DNA from: CAMLJR01 sp964631955
GTDB taxonomy: Bacteria; Pseudomonadota; Gammaproteobacteria; Pseudomonadales; CAMLJR01
Reading direction: 5' to 3'
DNA: 64,000 bases
NCBI GenBank assembly: GCA_964631955.1
Contig: CAZWBA010000005.1
Coordinates: forward strand, 124,001-188,000
Each line of letters begins with the position of its first letter. Positions within the stretch are counted from its first letter, which is position 1. Position numbers and translations under genes: made by a program. The notes under the pieces were generated by a model, which was given only the letters and a program-made list of their open reading frames with translations, was not told where the DNA came from and made no database searches. Positions 33,314 through 43,062 of the stretch are shown piece after piece.

Positions 33314-36058
33314 TTATTCGCTGGACTCCTCGCCTGCCGCTGGCGCTTCGTTTTCTAGCGCATCCGACTCGGCTTCTTCCCCGCTAACTTCTTCACCACT
33401 AAAGGAAGGCTCTTGTACACGCTCCAAGCCAACCAGCGTTTCGTCCTTGGCCAGCTTGATCAATGTCACGCCTTGCGTATTGCGGGAGGACGAAGAAACC
33501 TCGTCGACACGTGTGCGCACCAGCGTACCTTGATCGGAGATCAACATAATCTCCTCGCCATCTTGAACTTGAACCGCACCGACCAGCTTGCCGTTACGCT
33601 CGTTGATCACCATCGCGATGACGCCCTGGCCACCGCGACCGCGGCGCGGATAATCCGCCAACCGTGTGCGCTTGCCATAACCGCGCTCGGATGCAGAGAG
33701 AATCTGCGCACCAGCTTCGGGAATAAGCATGGAAATCAAACGCTGTCCTTCCGCCAAACGCATGCCGCGTACACCGCGAGCGGTTCGCCCCATGGTGCGG
33801 ACATGCTTTTCTTTGAAGCGAATGACTTTGCCCGCATCAGAGAACAGCATGACCTCTTTCGCGCCGTCAGTAATCGCAGCAGCGATGAGCGTATCGCCCT
33901 CTTCCAACTTCAAGGCGATCAAGCCCGTGGAGCGCGGTTTGCTAAATTGCGCTAGCGGAGTTTTCTTCACCGTACCGAAGGCGGTGGCCATGAAAATGTA
34001 AGCGCCGGTTGGTACGTCCTGCTCCTCGTCGAGCACTTCTGCATCGCCATCCTCGGCGCTGTCGGCCTCCACCAACTCGCCTTCGATGACTTCACTCTCA
34101 TCCAGATCGTCGTCTACATCGGCATTCTGCTGTACATTCGTCAGGTCGATTTGCAGCATCGCGGTGATGCGCTCGTCCTCATCCAGCGGCAATAAATTCA
34201 CTAATGGACGGCCGCGCGCGGTGCGCGACGCCTCGGGAATCTGGAAAGTACGCAGCCAATAGACTTTGCCCTTACTCGAAAACAGCAGCAGCGTTGCATG
34301 ACTGCTCGCGACGAGCAGATGCTCTATGTAATCTTCGTCCTTCACTCCGCTGGCTGACTTACCCTTGCCTCCGCGACGCTGCGCTTGATAATCGGCAAGC
34401 GCCTGCGTTTTCGCGTAACCGCCATGCGAAATCGTGACGACGCGATCTTCTTCAGCGATTAAATCTTCGATCGATAAATCGAGCTGGGAGGTGGTGATTT
34501 CAGTGCGGCGATCGTCGCCGAAATCCGCAGCGACCTGTTCGAGCTCGCCGCGAATCACCGCCTTCAATTTTTCGGGATCAGCCAGAATACTCAGATACTC
34601 GGCGATTTCCGCGAGTTTTTCCTGATATTCCTCGATGAGTTTTTCGTGTTCGAGACCTGTGAGTTTTTGCAGACGCAAATCGAGAATCGCCTGCACCTGT
34701 TCGGGCGACAAATAATATTTGCCGTCGCGCAAACCCATTTCGGCAGGCAGGTCGTCGGGACGACACGCATTGGCGCCCGCACGTTCGAGCATGCCGCTCA
34801 CATCGCCCAGCGCCCACGCCTGTGCAAGCAATTTATCGCGCGCTTCCGCAGTATTCGCCGACGATTTGATCAGTTCGATCACCGGGTCGATATTCGCAAT
34901 CGCCACCGCGAGGCCTTCGAGGATATGGCCGCGCTCGCGCGCCTTTCGCAACAGATAAACCGTGCGACGTGTCACGACTTCGCGACGATGCCGAATGAAG
35001 GCATCGATGATTTCCTTCAGATTCAGCAGGCGCGGCTGACCGTCGATAAGCGCCACCATGTTGATACCGAACACGCTCTCCATTTGCGTCTGCGCAAACA
35101 GATTGTTGAGCACCACTTCGCCCATTTCACCGCGCTTGATTTCGATAACGACACGCATGCCGTCCTTATCGGATTCATCGCGCAGCTCGGAAATGCCTTC
35201 GATTTTCTTTTCTTTAACCAGCTCGGCGATTTTTTCGATCAGACGCGCCTTGTTCACCTGGTACGGCAATTCATGAATGAGGATGGTTTCGCGATTGGTT
35301 TTTTCGTCGGTCTCGATCGTCGCGCGCGCACGCACATAAATACGCCCCCGACCGGTGCGATACGCTTCGACAATGCCCGCGCGACCGTTGATGATGCCCG
35401 CCGTCGGAAAATCCGGGCCGGGAATATATTCCATCAATTCATCGACGGTGACGTCGGGATTATCGATAGTCGCGAGGCAGCCTTTAACGACCTCGCGCAA
35501 ATTGTGCGGCGGAATATTCGTCGCCATACCGACCGCAATACCCGTCGAACCGTTGACGAGCAAATTCGGCACTTTGGTGGGCAATACATCGGGAATTTTT
35601 TCGGTGCCGTCGTAGTTCGGCACCCAGTCGACGGTTTCCCTGTCGAGATCGGCGAGTAATTCGTGCGCGATTTTCGCCATGCGAATTTCGGTGTAGCGCA
35701 TCGCCGCCGGCGAATCGCCATCGATTGAACCGAAGTTGCCCTGCCCATCGACGAGCATGTAACGCAGCGAGAACGGCTGCGCCATGCGCACGATCGTGTC
35801 GTACACCGCCGAATCGCCGTGCGGGTGATATTTACCGATCACATCGCCCACGACACGCGCAGACTTTTTATACGCTTTGTTGTAATCGTTGCCGAGCTCG
35901 CTCATGGCGTACAACACGCGGCGATGCACCGGCTTCAGACCATCGCGCACATCGGGCAGCGCGCGGCCGACGATAACGCTCATCGCATAATCGAGATACG
36001 ACTGTCTGAGTTCGTCTTCAATGTTGACCGGCAGAATTTCTTTGGCGATTTCACCCAT
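33314..36058 (-). CDS. gyrA: DNA gyrase subunit A
   Basis: GyrA cuts and rejoins DNA in the A2B2 gyrase that introduces negative supercoils. The 914-residue protein has the catalytic Tyr122 in AAMRYTE and the quinolone region HPHGDSAVYDTI with Ser83 and Asp87, i.e. the sensitive residues. The C-terminal beta-pinwheel carries the GyrA-box-like QRRGGKGKS. It is longer than the 875-residue E. coli protein mainly because of an acidic insert (about residues 645-680) in the C-terminal domain, plus an acidic tail. It is divergent from the mtaD-like gene. Confidence 0.98.
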   Translation of the reverse strand: MGEIAKEILPVNIEDELRQSYLDYAMSVIVGRALPDVRDGLKPVHRRVLYAMSELGNDYNKAYKKSARVVGDVIGKYHPHGDSAVYDTIVRMAQPFSLRYMLVDGQGNFGSIDGDSPAAMRYTEIRMAKIAHELLADLDRETVDWVPNYDGTEKIPDVLPTKVPNLLVNGSTGIAVGMATNIPPHNLREVVKGCLATIDNPDVTVDELMEYIPGPDFPTAGIINGRAGIVEAYRTGRGRIYVRARATIETDEKTNRETILIHELPYQVNKARLIEKIAELVKEKKIEGISELRDESDKDGMRVVIEIKRGEMGEVVLNNLFAQTQMESVFGINMVALIDGQPRLLNLKEIIDAFIRHRREVVTRRTVYLLRKARERGHILEGLAVAIANIDPVIELIKSSANTAEARDKLLAQAWALGDVSGMLERAGANACRPDDLPAEMGLRDGKYYLSPEQVQAILDLRLQKLTGLEHEKLIEEYQEKLAEIAEYLSILADPEKLKAVIRGELEQVAADFGDDRRTEITTSQLDLSIEDLIAEEDRVVTISHGGYAKTQALADYQAQRRGGKGKSASGVKDEDYIEHLLVASSHATLLLFSSKGKVYWLRTFQIPEASRTARGRPLVNLLPLDEDERITAMLQIDLTNVQQNADVDDDLDESEVIEGELVEADSAEDGDAEVLDEEQDVPTGAYIFMATAFGTVKKTPLAQFSKPRSTGLIALKLEEGDTLIAAAITDGAKEVMLFSDAGKVIRFKEKHVRTMGRTARGVRGMRLAEGQRLISMLIPEAGAQILSASERGYGKRTRLADYPRRGRGGQGVIAMVINERNGKLVGAVQVQDGEEIMLISDQGTLVRTRVDEVSSSSRNTQGVTLIKLAKDETLVGLERVQEPSFSGEEVSGEEAESDALENEAPAAGEESSE

Positions 36059-36282
36059 TGGAAATGCAATTCCTTCTTATCGATTCGCGGCTCGAAAAGA
36101 CGCTTTCCCGGCAGCGTCTGCAAGCCCTTTGCAAGCGCCCGGAGCGTCCCGGCGTAAAGTGCCGAATCGTACCATAAATCAATGCTCTACCGACAGCCGC
36201 AGTCTGTCTCTGGCGGCGATTGCGGGTATACTGCGGGCCTGTTTAAAAATGCGGCCATCCACCTGTCAGAGAGATCCGGGCC

Positions 36283-37620
36283 TTGTCTCAACCGACTCCC
36301 CCTTCACATGTCGACACACTTATTTTTAGCCGCTGGATTGTGCCGATCGTGCCTGCGCACGCCGTGTACGAAAATCACGCGCTTGCCATAAGCGATGGTC
36401 GCATCGTTGCGCTGCTGCCTGCAGTGGAGGCGCGAGCGATAACCGCGGAGGAAATTGTCGAGCTGGGCGATCACGTCCTCATGCCGGGTCTCGTCAATGC
36501 GCACACACACGCGGCGATGTCATTGCTGCGCGGATATGCCAGCGAGCACGCGCCGCACCGCAGCCTGAGCGATCATAGCTGGCCCGTCGAAGGCAAATGG
36601 GTCGGTGAAGCTTTCGTGCGCGACGGCACCCAGCTCGCCATTGCCGAAATGCTGCGCAGCGGCACCACCTGCTTCGCCGATATGTATTTCTTCCCGAATA
36701 TCGCCGCGCAGACCGCGCACGATATCGGTATGCGTGCGCAACTGCATTTTCCCGTGTTCGATTTTCCAACCGTGTGGGGGCGCGACGCGGACGACTACAT
36801 CCATAAAGGATTGACGCTGCGCGATGATTTCAAGCACAGCGAATTCATTTCGATCGGCTTCGGTCCGCACGCGCCTTACACGGTGAGCGATGCACCGTTG
36901 AGTCGAATCGCGGTATTCGCTGCGGAACTCGATTGCGCGGTGCAGATTCAAGTGCACGAAACCCGGCATGAAGTGGATGAATCGCTCGCCAGATTCAACG
37001 AGCGGCCCATCGCGCGCCTGAATCGACTGGGTTTACTCGGGCCGCGAACGCAGTGCGTCCATGCGACCACATTGAACGACGACGATATCGAATTGCTCGC
37101 GCGCAACAATTCGCACATCGTGCATTGCGCCGAATCGAATCTGGAACTCGCGAGCGGATTTTGCCCCGTGCAGAAATTGCGCGATGCGGGCATCAATGTC
37201 GCACTCGGCACCGGCGGCGCTGCAAGCAATCACGATCTCGATCTATTTGCCGAATTGCGCACAGCAGCGATGCTCGCCAAAGCCATCGCGGGTAATCCGG
37301 CAGCATTGCCCGCGTTCGACGCGCTGCGCATGGCAACGCTGGACGGCGCAAAGGCGATCGGCCTTGACGACAAAATTGGCAGCCTCGAAGCCGGCAAATG
37401 TGCTGATGTGATCGCCGTCGATATGAGCGCAATCGAACAACAACCTTTATTCAACCCGCTTTCGCAGCTCGTCTACACCAATAGCGGCGCGCACGTGAGC
37501 CATAGCTGGATCAACGGCAAGGCGCTGCTGGTCAATCGCCAGCTCACGACGATCAATCTGTCCGATCTGCGCGAATCCATCGCGCAATGGCAACTCAAAA
37601 TTATCGGAGGTCACCGATGA
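36283..37620 (+). CDS. mtaD: TRZ/ATZ family hydrolase (MtaD-like adenosine-analogue deaminase)
   Basis: Amidohydrolase related to 5'-methylthioadenosine/S-adenosylhomocysteine deaminase. The 445-residue protein has the HTH metal ligands in VNAHTHAAMS (about 72-75), VHETRHE, QCVHATTLND and the C-terminal SLEAGKCADVIAVD. In the usual GTDGAASN motif, the Asp that binds metal and activates water is Gly311 here (codon GGC at 37213-37215), so activity is doubtful unless this is a sequencing error. Translation starts at TTG behind GAGAGA. It overlaps ubiG by ATGA, in the same order as in P. aeruginosa. Confidence 0.88.
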   Translation: MSQPTPPSHVDTLIFSRWIVPIVPAHAVYENHALAISDGRIVALLPAVEARAITAEEIVELGDHVLMPGLVNAHTHAAMSLLRGYASEHAPHRSLSDHSWPVEGKWVGEAFVRDGTQLAIAEMLRSGTTCFADMYFFPNIAAQTAHDIGMRAQLHFPVFDFPTVWGRDADDYIHKGLTLRDDFKHSEFISIGFGPHAPYTVSDAPLSRIAVFAAELDCAVQIQVHETRHEVDESLARFNERPIARLNRLGLLGPRTQCVHATTLNDDDIELLARNNSHIVHCAESNLELASGFCPVQKLRDAGINVALGTGGAASNHDLDLFAELRTAAMLAKAIAGNPAALPAFDALRMATLDGAKAIGLDDKIGSLEAGKCADVIAVDMSAIEQQPLFNPLSQLVYTNSGAHVSHSWINGKALLVNRQLTTINLSDLRESIAQWQLKIIGGHR

Positions 37621-38345
37621 CAGCCTCTTCTGCATCCTCAACGCATGCCAATGTGGATCGCGCCGAAATTGCGAAATTCGAAGAACTCGCACATCGCTGG
37701 TGGGATCGGCATAGCGAATTCAAACCGCTGCACGATATCAACCCGCTGCGCGCGAATTACATCGACGAACGCTCGCCGGTTGCCGGCAAACAGTTGATCG
37801 ATGTCGGCTGCGGCGGCGGCATTCTCGCCGAGGCGATGGCTGTGCGCGGTGCATTCGTTACAGGTATCGATATGGGCGAAGCACCGCTCGCGGTTGCACG
37901 CCTGCATCAGCTCGAATCGAATGTGAGTGTCGATTATCGAAAAATTACCGCGGAAGAAATCGCCGCCGAACAACCTGGCAAATACGACGTCGTGACCTGC
38001 ATGGAAATGCTGGAGCACGTACCCGATCCGGCTTCGATCATCAATGCCTGCGCGAAGCTCTGTAAACCGGGCGGCGATTTGTATTTCTCGACGCTCAATC
38101 GCAATCCAAAATCGTATGCATTTGCCATTATCGGCGCCGAGTACATTTTGAAACTGCTGCCGAAAGGCACGCACGATTACGCGAAATTCATTCGCCCGTC
38201 CGAACTCGCCGAATGGCTGCGTCTCGCCAATCTGCAATTGCAGGACATCACCGGCATGGTTTACAACCCTTTCACACAGCGCTACAAACTCGATGCGCGC
38301 GATGTGAGCGTGAATTATTTAATGCATGTGAAAAAACCGCTTTAA
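37617..38345 (+). CDS. ubiG: bifunctional ubiquinone O-methyltransferase
   Basis: UbiG performs both O-methylations in ubiquinone synthesis. The 242-residue protein has FEELAHRWWD near residue 20, the SAM-binding LIDVGCGGGILAEAMA (about 60-75) and the KLLPKGTHDYAKFIRPSEL signature. The ATG at 37617 follows CGGAGG at ideal spacing and overlaps the mtaD-like stop codon, indicating translational coupling. mupP and a yciK-like gene follow. Confidence 0.97.
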   Translation: MTASSASSTHANVDRAEIAKFEELAHRWWDRHSEFKPLHDINPLRANYIDERSPVAGKQLIDVGCGGGILAEAMAVRGAFVTGIDMGEAPLAVARLHQLESNVSVDYRKITAEEIAAEQPGKYDVVTCMEMLEHVPDPASIINACAKLCKPGGDLYFSTLNRNPKSYAFAIIGAEYILKLLPKGTHDYAKFIRPSELAEWLRLANLQLQDITGMVYNPFTQRYKLDARDVSVNYLMHVKKPL

Positions 38346-38382
38346 TTTTCTTTTGGCAGAAAGATTTTTCGTGGTAGCAAGA

Positions 38383-39054
38383 ATGTCATCATCACTTAAA
38401 GCCGTGCTATTCGACCTCGACGGCACGCTGCTCGATACAGCTCCTGAATTTTACGAAATCATCACTGCGCAATTACAAAAACATGACATTGCGCCGATTG
38501 CGTTCACGGAATTTCGCACTGTGGTTTCCGATGGCGCGCGCGGTATGGTGCATAAAGCATTCGGCATCGATCCGAATGATGCACGCTTCGAGCCGCTGCG
38601 TGTTGAGTTCCTCGATTTATATGCACGGCATCTCGCCGCCCATACCCAATTATTTCCCGGCATGGCGGAAACGCTTGCGTTTATAGAAAGCAACGATTTG
38701 CACTGGGGCGTGGTAACCAATAAACCGGCCGGCTTTTCAGCCCCGCTGCTGCAGCGGCTTAATCTTGCGGAACGCTGCACCACATTGATCTGCCCCGATC
38801 ATGTCAAGCAACGCAAACCCGATCCCGAAGCACTTCAACTCGCCTGTACACAGATTGATTGCGCAGTCACTGAAGCGATTTATATCGGCGATCACCGCCG
38901 CGATATCGAATGCGCACAGCGCGCAGGCATGCCATCCATTGCCTGCGACTACGGTTACATTCATACCGACGATCCCTGCGCGAACTGGGGCGCAGATTTT
39001 ATAGTGTCGAACGCGATTGAAATCGTGCCGATTCTGAAAAGTTTCATTCGCTGA
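38383..39054 (+). CDS. mupP: HAD phosphatase, N-acetylmuramic acid 6-phosphate phosphatase MupP / Gph-like
   Basis: HAD-superfamily hydrolase of 223 residues with DLDGTLLDTAPE (nucleophile Asp near residue 10), VVTNKPAGF and the KRKPDPE/GDHRRDIECA motifs. By its position between ubiG and a yciK-like SDR, it matches Pseudomonas MupP, which dephosphorylates MurNAc-6P in cell-wall recycling; sequence alone would also allow phosphoglycolate phosphatase. The ATG at 38383 was preferred; an in-frame GTG at 38371 and a TTG at 38353 are alternatives, none with a strong ribosome binding site. Confidence 0.82.
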   Translation: MSSSLKAVLFDLDGTLLDTAPEFYEIITAQLQKHDIAPIAFTEFRTVVSDGARGMVHKAFGIDPNDARFEPLRVEFLDLYARHLAAHTQLFPGMAETLAFIESNDLHWGVVTNKPAGFSAPLLQRLNLAERCTTLICPDHVKQRKPDPEALQLACTQIDCAVTEAIYIGDHRRDIECAQRAGMPSIACDYGYIHTDDPCANWGADFIVSNAIEIVPILKSFIR

Positions 39055-39075
39055 CTTTTATTCTTTGAGAAAGTT

Positions 39076-39837
39076 ATGATTTCCACGCTTCCCGCTAATT
39101 ACGTCGCCGCTCCCGATTTATTGAAAGATCGCATCATTCTCGTCACAGGCGCGGGCGATGGTATCGGTCGCGCAGCCGCGCTTGCCTTCGCAGAGCATGG
39201 CGCCACAGTCATCCTGCTCGGCAAAACCGTAAAAAAACTCGAAGCGGTTTACGACGAAATCGAAAAAGCCGGTCATCCGCAACCGGCGATTTATCCGCTC
39301 AAACTCGGCGGCGCCACCTTCGAGGATTACACCACTCTTACGGAAACCATCGAAAGAGAATTCGGACGGCTCGATGGATTACTGCACAACGCGGCCATTC
39401 TCGGCGAACGCAAAAGCATTCTCGATACGAAACCATCGGACTGGAATGAAGTATTGAACGTAAATCTCACGTCGAATTTCTTACTCACGAAAGCATTGTT
39501 GCCATTGATGCTGAAAAGCAACGATGCATCGACCGTGTTCACTACATCGAGCGTGGGGCGCAAAGGTCGCGCATTCTGGGGCGCTTACGCTGTATCGAAA
39601 TTCGGCGTGGAAGGATTAGCTCAAGTGCTTGCCGATGAACTCGACACTACTACCAACATACGCATTAACTGCATCAACCCCGGCGCCACCAACACCGCTA
39701 TGCGGCGTATGGCCTACCCTGCGGAATATCCTGGAAACAATCCGTTCGCCGAGCAGATTATGTCGGCGTATTTGTATTTGATTGGTGGGGATAGTAAAGG
39801 TGTGACTGGGCAGAGTTTTGATGCGCAGAAAAAATAA
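39076..39837 (+). CDS. yciK: YciK family short-chain dehydrogenase/reductase
   Basis: Classical SDR of 253 residues with NADP(H) loop TGAGDGIGRA (about 24-33), NNAG-equivalent LLHNAAILG, catalytic Ser in TSSVGRKGRA and YAVSK (Tyr and Lys, about 171-175). YciK is a conserved oxidoreductase of unknown substrate that follows mupP in Pseudomonas. It lies 21 nt after mupP and is the last gene of the mtaD-ubiG-mupP-yciK run, ending 34 bp from the convergent OPT gene. Confidence 0.92.
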   Translation: MISTLPANYVAAPDLLKDRIILVTGAGDGIGRAAALAFAEHGATVILLGKTVKKLEAVYDEIEKAGHPQPAIYPLKLGGATFEDYTTLTETIEREFGRLDGLLHNAAILGERKSILDTKPSDWNEVLNVNLTSNFLLTKALLPLMLKSNDASTVFTTSSVGRKGRAFWGAYAVSKFGVEGLAQVLADELDTTTNIRINCINPGATNTAMRRMAYPAEYPGNNPFAEQIMSAYLYLIGGDSKGVTGQSFDAQKK

Positions 39838-39871
39838 TATCGCTCAAAATTCCGCATTCCCGCGACTGCAA

Positions 39872-42088
39872 TTACCTTCTTCGCGAAACCCAGAGTAATC
39901 CCGCTGCCAGAAAAAGATACGGCAATAACGACAGGCCATCCGCTTGCGGACCTGCATAAAACGCATTCGCCTGCCCGGCCCATTTCGCAACCGCCTGGTC
40001 GAATTGTGTAAACAATCCCGTGCTGAACGCAATCACAATTCCCGCCAGCGCGCCGCCCGCGATGTAACCCGAGGCTAACAACACGCCTTTGCTGCGATCG
40101 CTCTCTGCAGTTTTTTCCTCCTGCGAAAGCGCAGCAAACGTTTTATCACGTTCGCGACGTTTATCGGTGAACCAGCGAATCGCACCGCCAATAAAAATTG
40201 GCAGCGATGTGGAAATTGGCAGATACACACCGACTGCGAACGGCAGCGATGAAATTCCGCTCATTTCCAGTACGATTGCGATGATGACGCCAAATAGCAC
40301 CAGCTCCCACGGCAGCTCCCGATCGAGAATGCCCTTGATGATGTAGGAAGTGAGGACGGCTTTGGGTGCATCGAATTTGCGCACTTCGCTGCCATCGGGA
40401 CGCGTGGTGTGAACGCCGTTAATACCGGGGTCGACGAAATATCTGGCTTCGCCATTTTCGGCAATGAAATATTTTCCAGCGGGACCGTTTTCGCTATCGG
40501 TCTTATGCCAGACGAAATACGTATTCTTATCGCTTAATGATTGCGGACCACTCAATGCCTCACGCACGGTTATATTTTGGGTATCGACGCGCAGCTTGGG
40601 TGCGACTTGCTCTGCAGGTACATACACGGTCGCGGCATCGTTTAACTTCAATAAAACCGGGCCGAGCGCGATGGCCGATGCGAGCGCGCCGCAGATAATC
40701 GCGTACTGCTGTAGCCGCGGCGTCGAACCGACGAGATAACCCGTTTTCAAATCCTGTGACGTCGCACCGCCGTTGGCGCAGGCGATACAAACAATTGCAC
40801 CCACCGATAACGCGGTAACGTAGTACGACGGCGCCGTCCAGCCGAGCAATAAAAAAACCAGGCAGGTAAGAAGTAACGTGGCAATGGTCATTCCTGAAAC
40901 CGGATTGCTCGAATGACCGATTTCTCCGGTCAGCCGGGAGGAGACCGTGACGAACAGAAAGCCGCACAACAGAATCATCAAGGCGCCGAGCAGATTCATA
41001 TGCAACGGCGTTGCAATGGAAATCACTGCGATGATCGCCAGACAGCCGAGCAGCACCCATTTCATAGGGATATCGCTTTCGGTGCGTGACGTGCTCCGCT
41101 GCCGCGAACCGATATCACTCAGCGATTCGCGCAAACTGTGCCAGATGGTCGGCAATGCGCGCACCAGACTGATCAATCCGCCCGCGGCTACTGCGCCTGC
41201 TCCTATATATAAAACGTAGGCACCCCTGATTTCCCCTATGCTCATATCGCCAATCAATTTCGTTGCGGGTGCCAGCGGCAGCGCGAGCGCATCACCGAAA
41301 AACTTAATCAGCGGTATCAGTAACAAATACGCGAGCACGCCGCCCGCGCACATGATTGCGGCAATACGCGGACCGATGATGTAACCAACACCCAGCAATT
41401 CCGGGGAGATTTCCGCGGCGATCGAACCGCCCTTGAGCGGCGCTCCGAATTTGAAGGAAATGACATCCTTCCACCCCTTGAGAGAGACATTCGCGATTTT
41501 GTAGACAAGGCCGATGCAGAAGCCCCAGAAAATCACGGCGGCGCGCGCCTTGTTTTCCCGCATCGTTTCGCTGTCGCCACTCGACCTGCTCGCCTCCGCA
41601 GCGATCAGCACCTGCGCGCAGGCCGTACCCTCCGGATACTTCAATTCATGATGACGCGCGACGATCAGGGTGCGTCGCAACGGAATCATCATGAAAATCC
41701 CAAGCAGACCGCCGAGCACGGCGACGAGCAAAACTCGCGTGATCTCGAGATCGAATCCCAGAATTAAAATGGCTGGCATCGTGATGCCGAGGCCGAAGGC
41801 GATTGATTCCCCTGCCGAGCCCGCGGTGGAGACGATGGTATTTTCGAGAATCGTTGCGTCGCGCGCGCCCATTTTCGAAAACAATCGAAACAGCGTGATG
41901 GCAATGACCGCGACCGGTATCGATGCGCTGACGGTGAGACCAACCTTGAGAACCAGATAAAGCGACGAGGCGCCGAAAACGATGCCCAGCAGCGTACCGA
42001 GCAGAACCGACTTGAAAGTGAACTCGGCACACTGTTCAGAGGCCGCAATGTATGGCTGATGCACGGCTCGGGAAGTTTCAATCGTCAT
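39872..42088 (-). CDS. OPT family oligopeptide transporter
   Basis: A 738-residue, strongly hydrophobic protein with 12 or more membrane helices and the OPT features: GLTVSASIPVAVIAI near residue 45, PEGTACAQVLIAAEAS (about 140), GGATSQDLKTGYLVG (about 445), and a C-terminal helix pair. OPT members move oligopeptides or metal chelates with protons; the substrate here is not evident. A soluble loop (about 520-610, VAPKLRVDTQN onwards) is inserted between helices. The ATG at 42088 was preferred over an upstream non-conserved extension. Its promoter region abuts tRNA-Asp. Confidence 0.88.
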   Translation of the reverse strand: MTIETSRAVHQPYIAASEQCAEFTFKSVLLGTLLGIVFGASSLYLVLKVGLTVSASIPVAVIAITLFRLFSKMGARDATILENTIVSTAGSAGESIAFGLGITMPAILILGFDLEITRVLLVAVLGGLLGIFMMIPLRRTLIVARHHELKYPEGTACAQVLIAAEASRSSGDSETMRENKARAAVIFWGFCIGLVYKIANVSLKGWKDVISFKFGAPLKGGSIAAEISPELLGVGYIIGPRIAAIMCAGGVLAYLLLIPLIKFFGDALALPLAPATKLIGDMSIGEIRGAYVLYIGAGAVAAGGLISLVRALPTIWHSLRESLSDIGSRQRSTSRTESDIPMKWVLLGCLAIIAVISIATPLHMNLLGALMILLCGFLFVTVSSRLTGEIGHSSNPVSGMTIATLLLTCLVFLLLGWTAPSYYVTALSVGAIVCIACANGGATSQDLKTGYLVGSTPRLQQYAIICGALASAIALGPVLLKLNDAATVYVPAEQVAPKLRVDTQNITVREALSGPQSLSDKNTYFVWHKTDSENGPAGKYFIAENGEARYFVDPGINGVHTTRPDGSEVRKFDAPKAVLTSYIIKGILDRELPWELVLFGVIIAIVLEMSGISSLPFAVGVYLPISTSLPIFIGGAIRWFTDKRRERDKTFAALSQEEKTAESDRSKGVLLASGYIAGGALAGIVIAFSTGLFTQFDQAVAKWAGQANAFYAGPQADGLSLLPYLFLAAGLLWVSRRR

Positions 42089-42260
42089 TATTCGTCGCCC
42101 GGAGTTTTTCCAGGCCACTATATTCGCAATGCAGGATTTTTCCGAGCGGCGATAGCCGGTCGTGCAAATCATTCGAACACAGTCGCGCCATCATTCGAAC
42201 AAACGAAGGGTTTTTACGTTCGGAATTTGTATCGGCAAGGATACGAAGAGGAAGAGTTAA

Positions 42261-42337
42261 TGGCGACCCGGAGGGGGCTCGAACCCCTGACCTCCGCCGT
42301 GACAGGGCGGCATTCTAACCAACTGAACTACCGGGCC
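42261..42337 (-). tRNA. tRNA-Asp (GTC)
   Basis: Cloverleaf with GGCCCGG/CCGGGTC acceptor pairing (one G-U), anticodon GTC, G73 and encoded CCA (42263-42261). It is transcribed after tRNA-Val. Confidence 0.97.
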
Positions 42338-42370
42338 GCATAACTCATTAACTGCGGTTTTCGAAAGCTT

Positions 42371-42446
42371 TGGTGGGTGTTGACGGGCTCGAACCGCCGA
42401 CCCTCGCCTTGTAAGGGCGATGCTCTACCAACTGAGCTAAACACCC
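42371..42446 (-). tRNA. tRNA-Val (TAC)
   Basis: Cloverleaf with GGGTGTT acceptor arm, anticodon TAC, A73 and encoded CCA (42373-42371). It is the first gene of a Val-Asp tRNA pair 33 nt apart. Confidence 0.97.
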
Positions 42447-42464
42447 GCTGCAATCGAGGCGCGC

Positions 42465-42492
42465 ATTCTACATAAACGAATCGGGAAATCAA
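42465..42492 (-). promoter_or_regulatory. promoter of the tRNA-Val-Asp pair
   Basis: Minus-strand TTGATT (42492-42487) and TAGAAT (42470-42465) with a 16-bp spacer are followed by a GCGCGCC discriminator typical of stable-RNA promoters. Transcription would begin about 12 nt upstream of tRNA-Val. Confidence 0.75.
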
Positions 42493-42699
42493 ACCCCAAT
42501 GATTAAAATTAATTGCAAAAAAAAACGGTAGCCGCCCGCGATTGATGATCGATCAAACAGTTTTTTCATCTTTGCTCAAAACAGCGACGATGAGAGAAAA
42601 AATAAACAGTCAATGCGCTCAACTCTTGCCCGGCAACATCTGTATACACAGCTGAATGCGCTCATTAACATTACGCGCCTGACGTTCAGAGTTCTCGCC

Positions 42700-43062
42700 A
42701 TGATTGCCGAAATTTACAAAGATTTTCATTTCGAAGCTGCGCATCGCCTGCCCAATGTTCCCGAAGGTCACAAATGTGCGCGCCTGCACGGCCACAGTTT
42801 TCATGTGCGAATTTATGTCAGCGGGGAAACGGGAAGCGATACGGGATGGGTGCTGGACTTCGCGGATATAAAGAAGGCATTTACGCCGCTCCACGACCGC
42901 CTCGACCATTATTACCTCAACGACATCGAGGGGCTTGAAAATCCAACCAGCGAAAACATTTCCCGCTGGATCTGGGACCGCCTCAAACCCGCACTGCCCT
43001 TGCTTTCCGCGATCGAAATTCGCGAGACCTGCACTTCGGGCTGCATTTATAAAGGGTCATAG
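42700..43062 (+). CDS. queD: 6-carboxy-5,6,7,8-tetrahydropterin synthase
   Basis: QueD converts dihydroneopterin triphosphate to carboxytetrahydropterin in queuosine synthesis. The 120-residue protein has the zinc His in FEAAHRLPN (residue 15), the CARLHGHSF motif with catalytic Cys and two zinc His (about 25-33), the DFADIKK acidic loop, and the C-terminal ETCTSGCIY Glu pocket. The ATG at 42700 matches the conserved MIAEIYKDFHFEAAH start; the longer frame upstream is not conserved. The convergent gene at 43428 is 365 bp away. Confidence 0.95.
   Translation: MIAEIYKDFHFEAAHRLPNVPEGHKCARLHGHSFHVRIYVSGETGSDTGWVLDFADIKKAFTPLHDRLDHYYLNDIEGLENPTSENISRWIWDRLKPALPLLSAIEIRETCTSGCIYKGS

Noticed and set aside
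34646..35659. 337-codon plus-strand frame opposite gyrA
   Set aside because: Antisense shadow of gyrA with no recognisable product.
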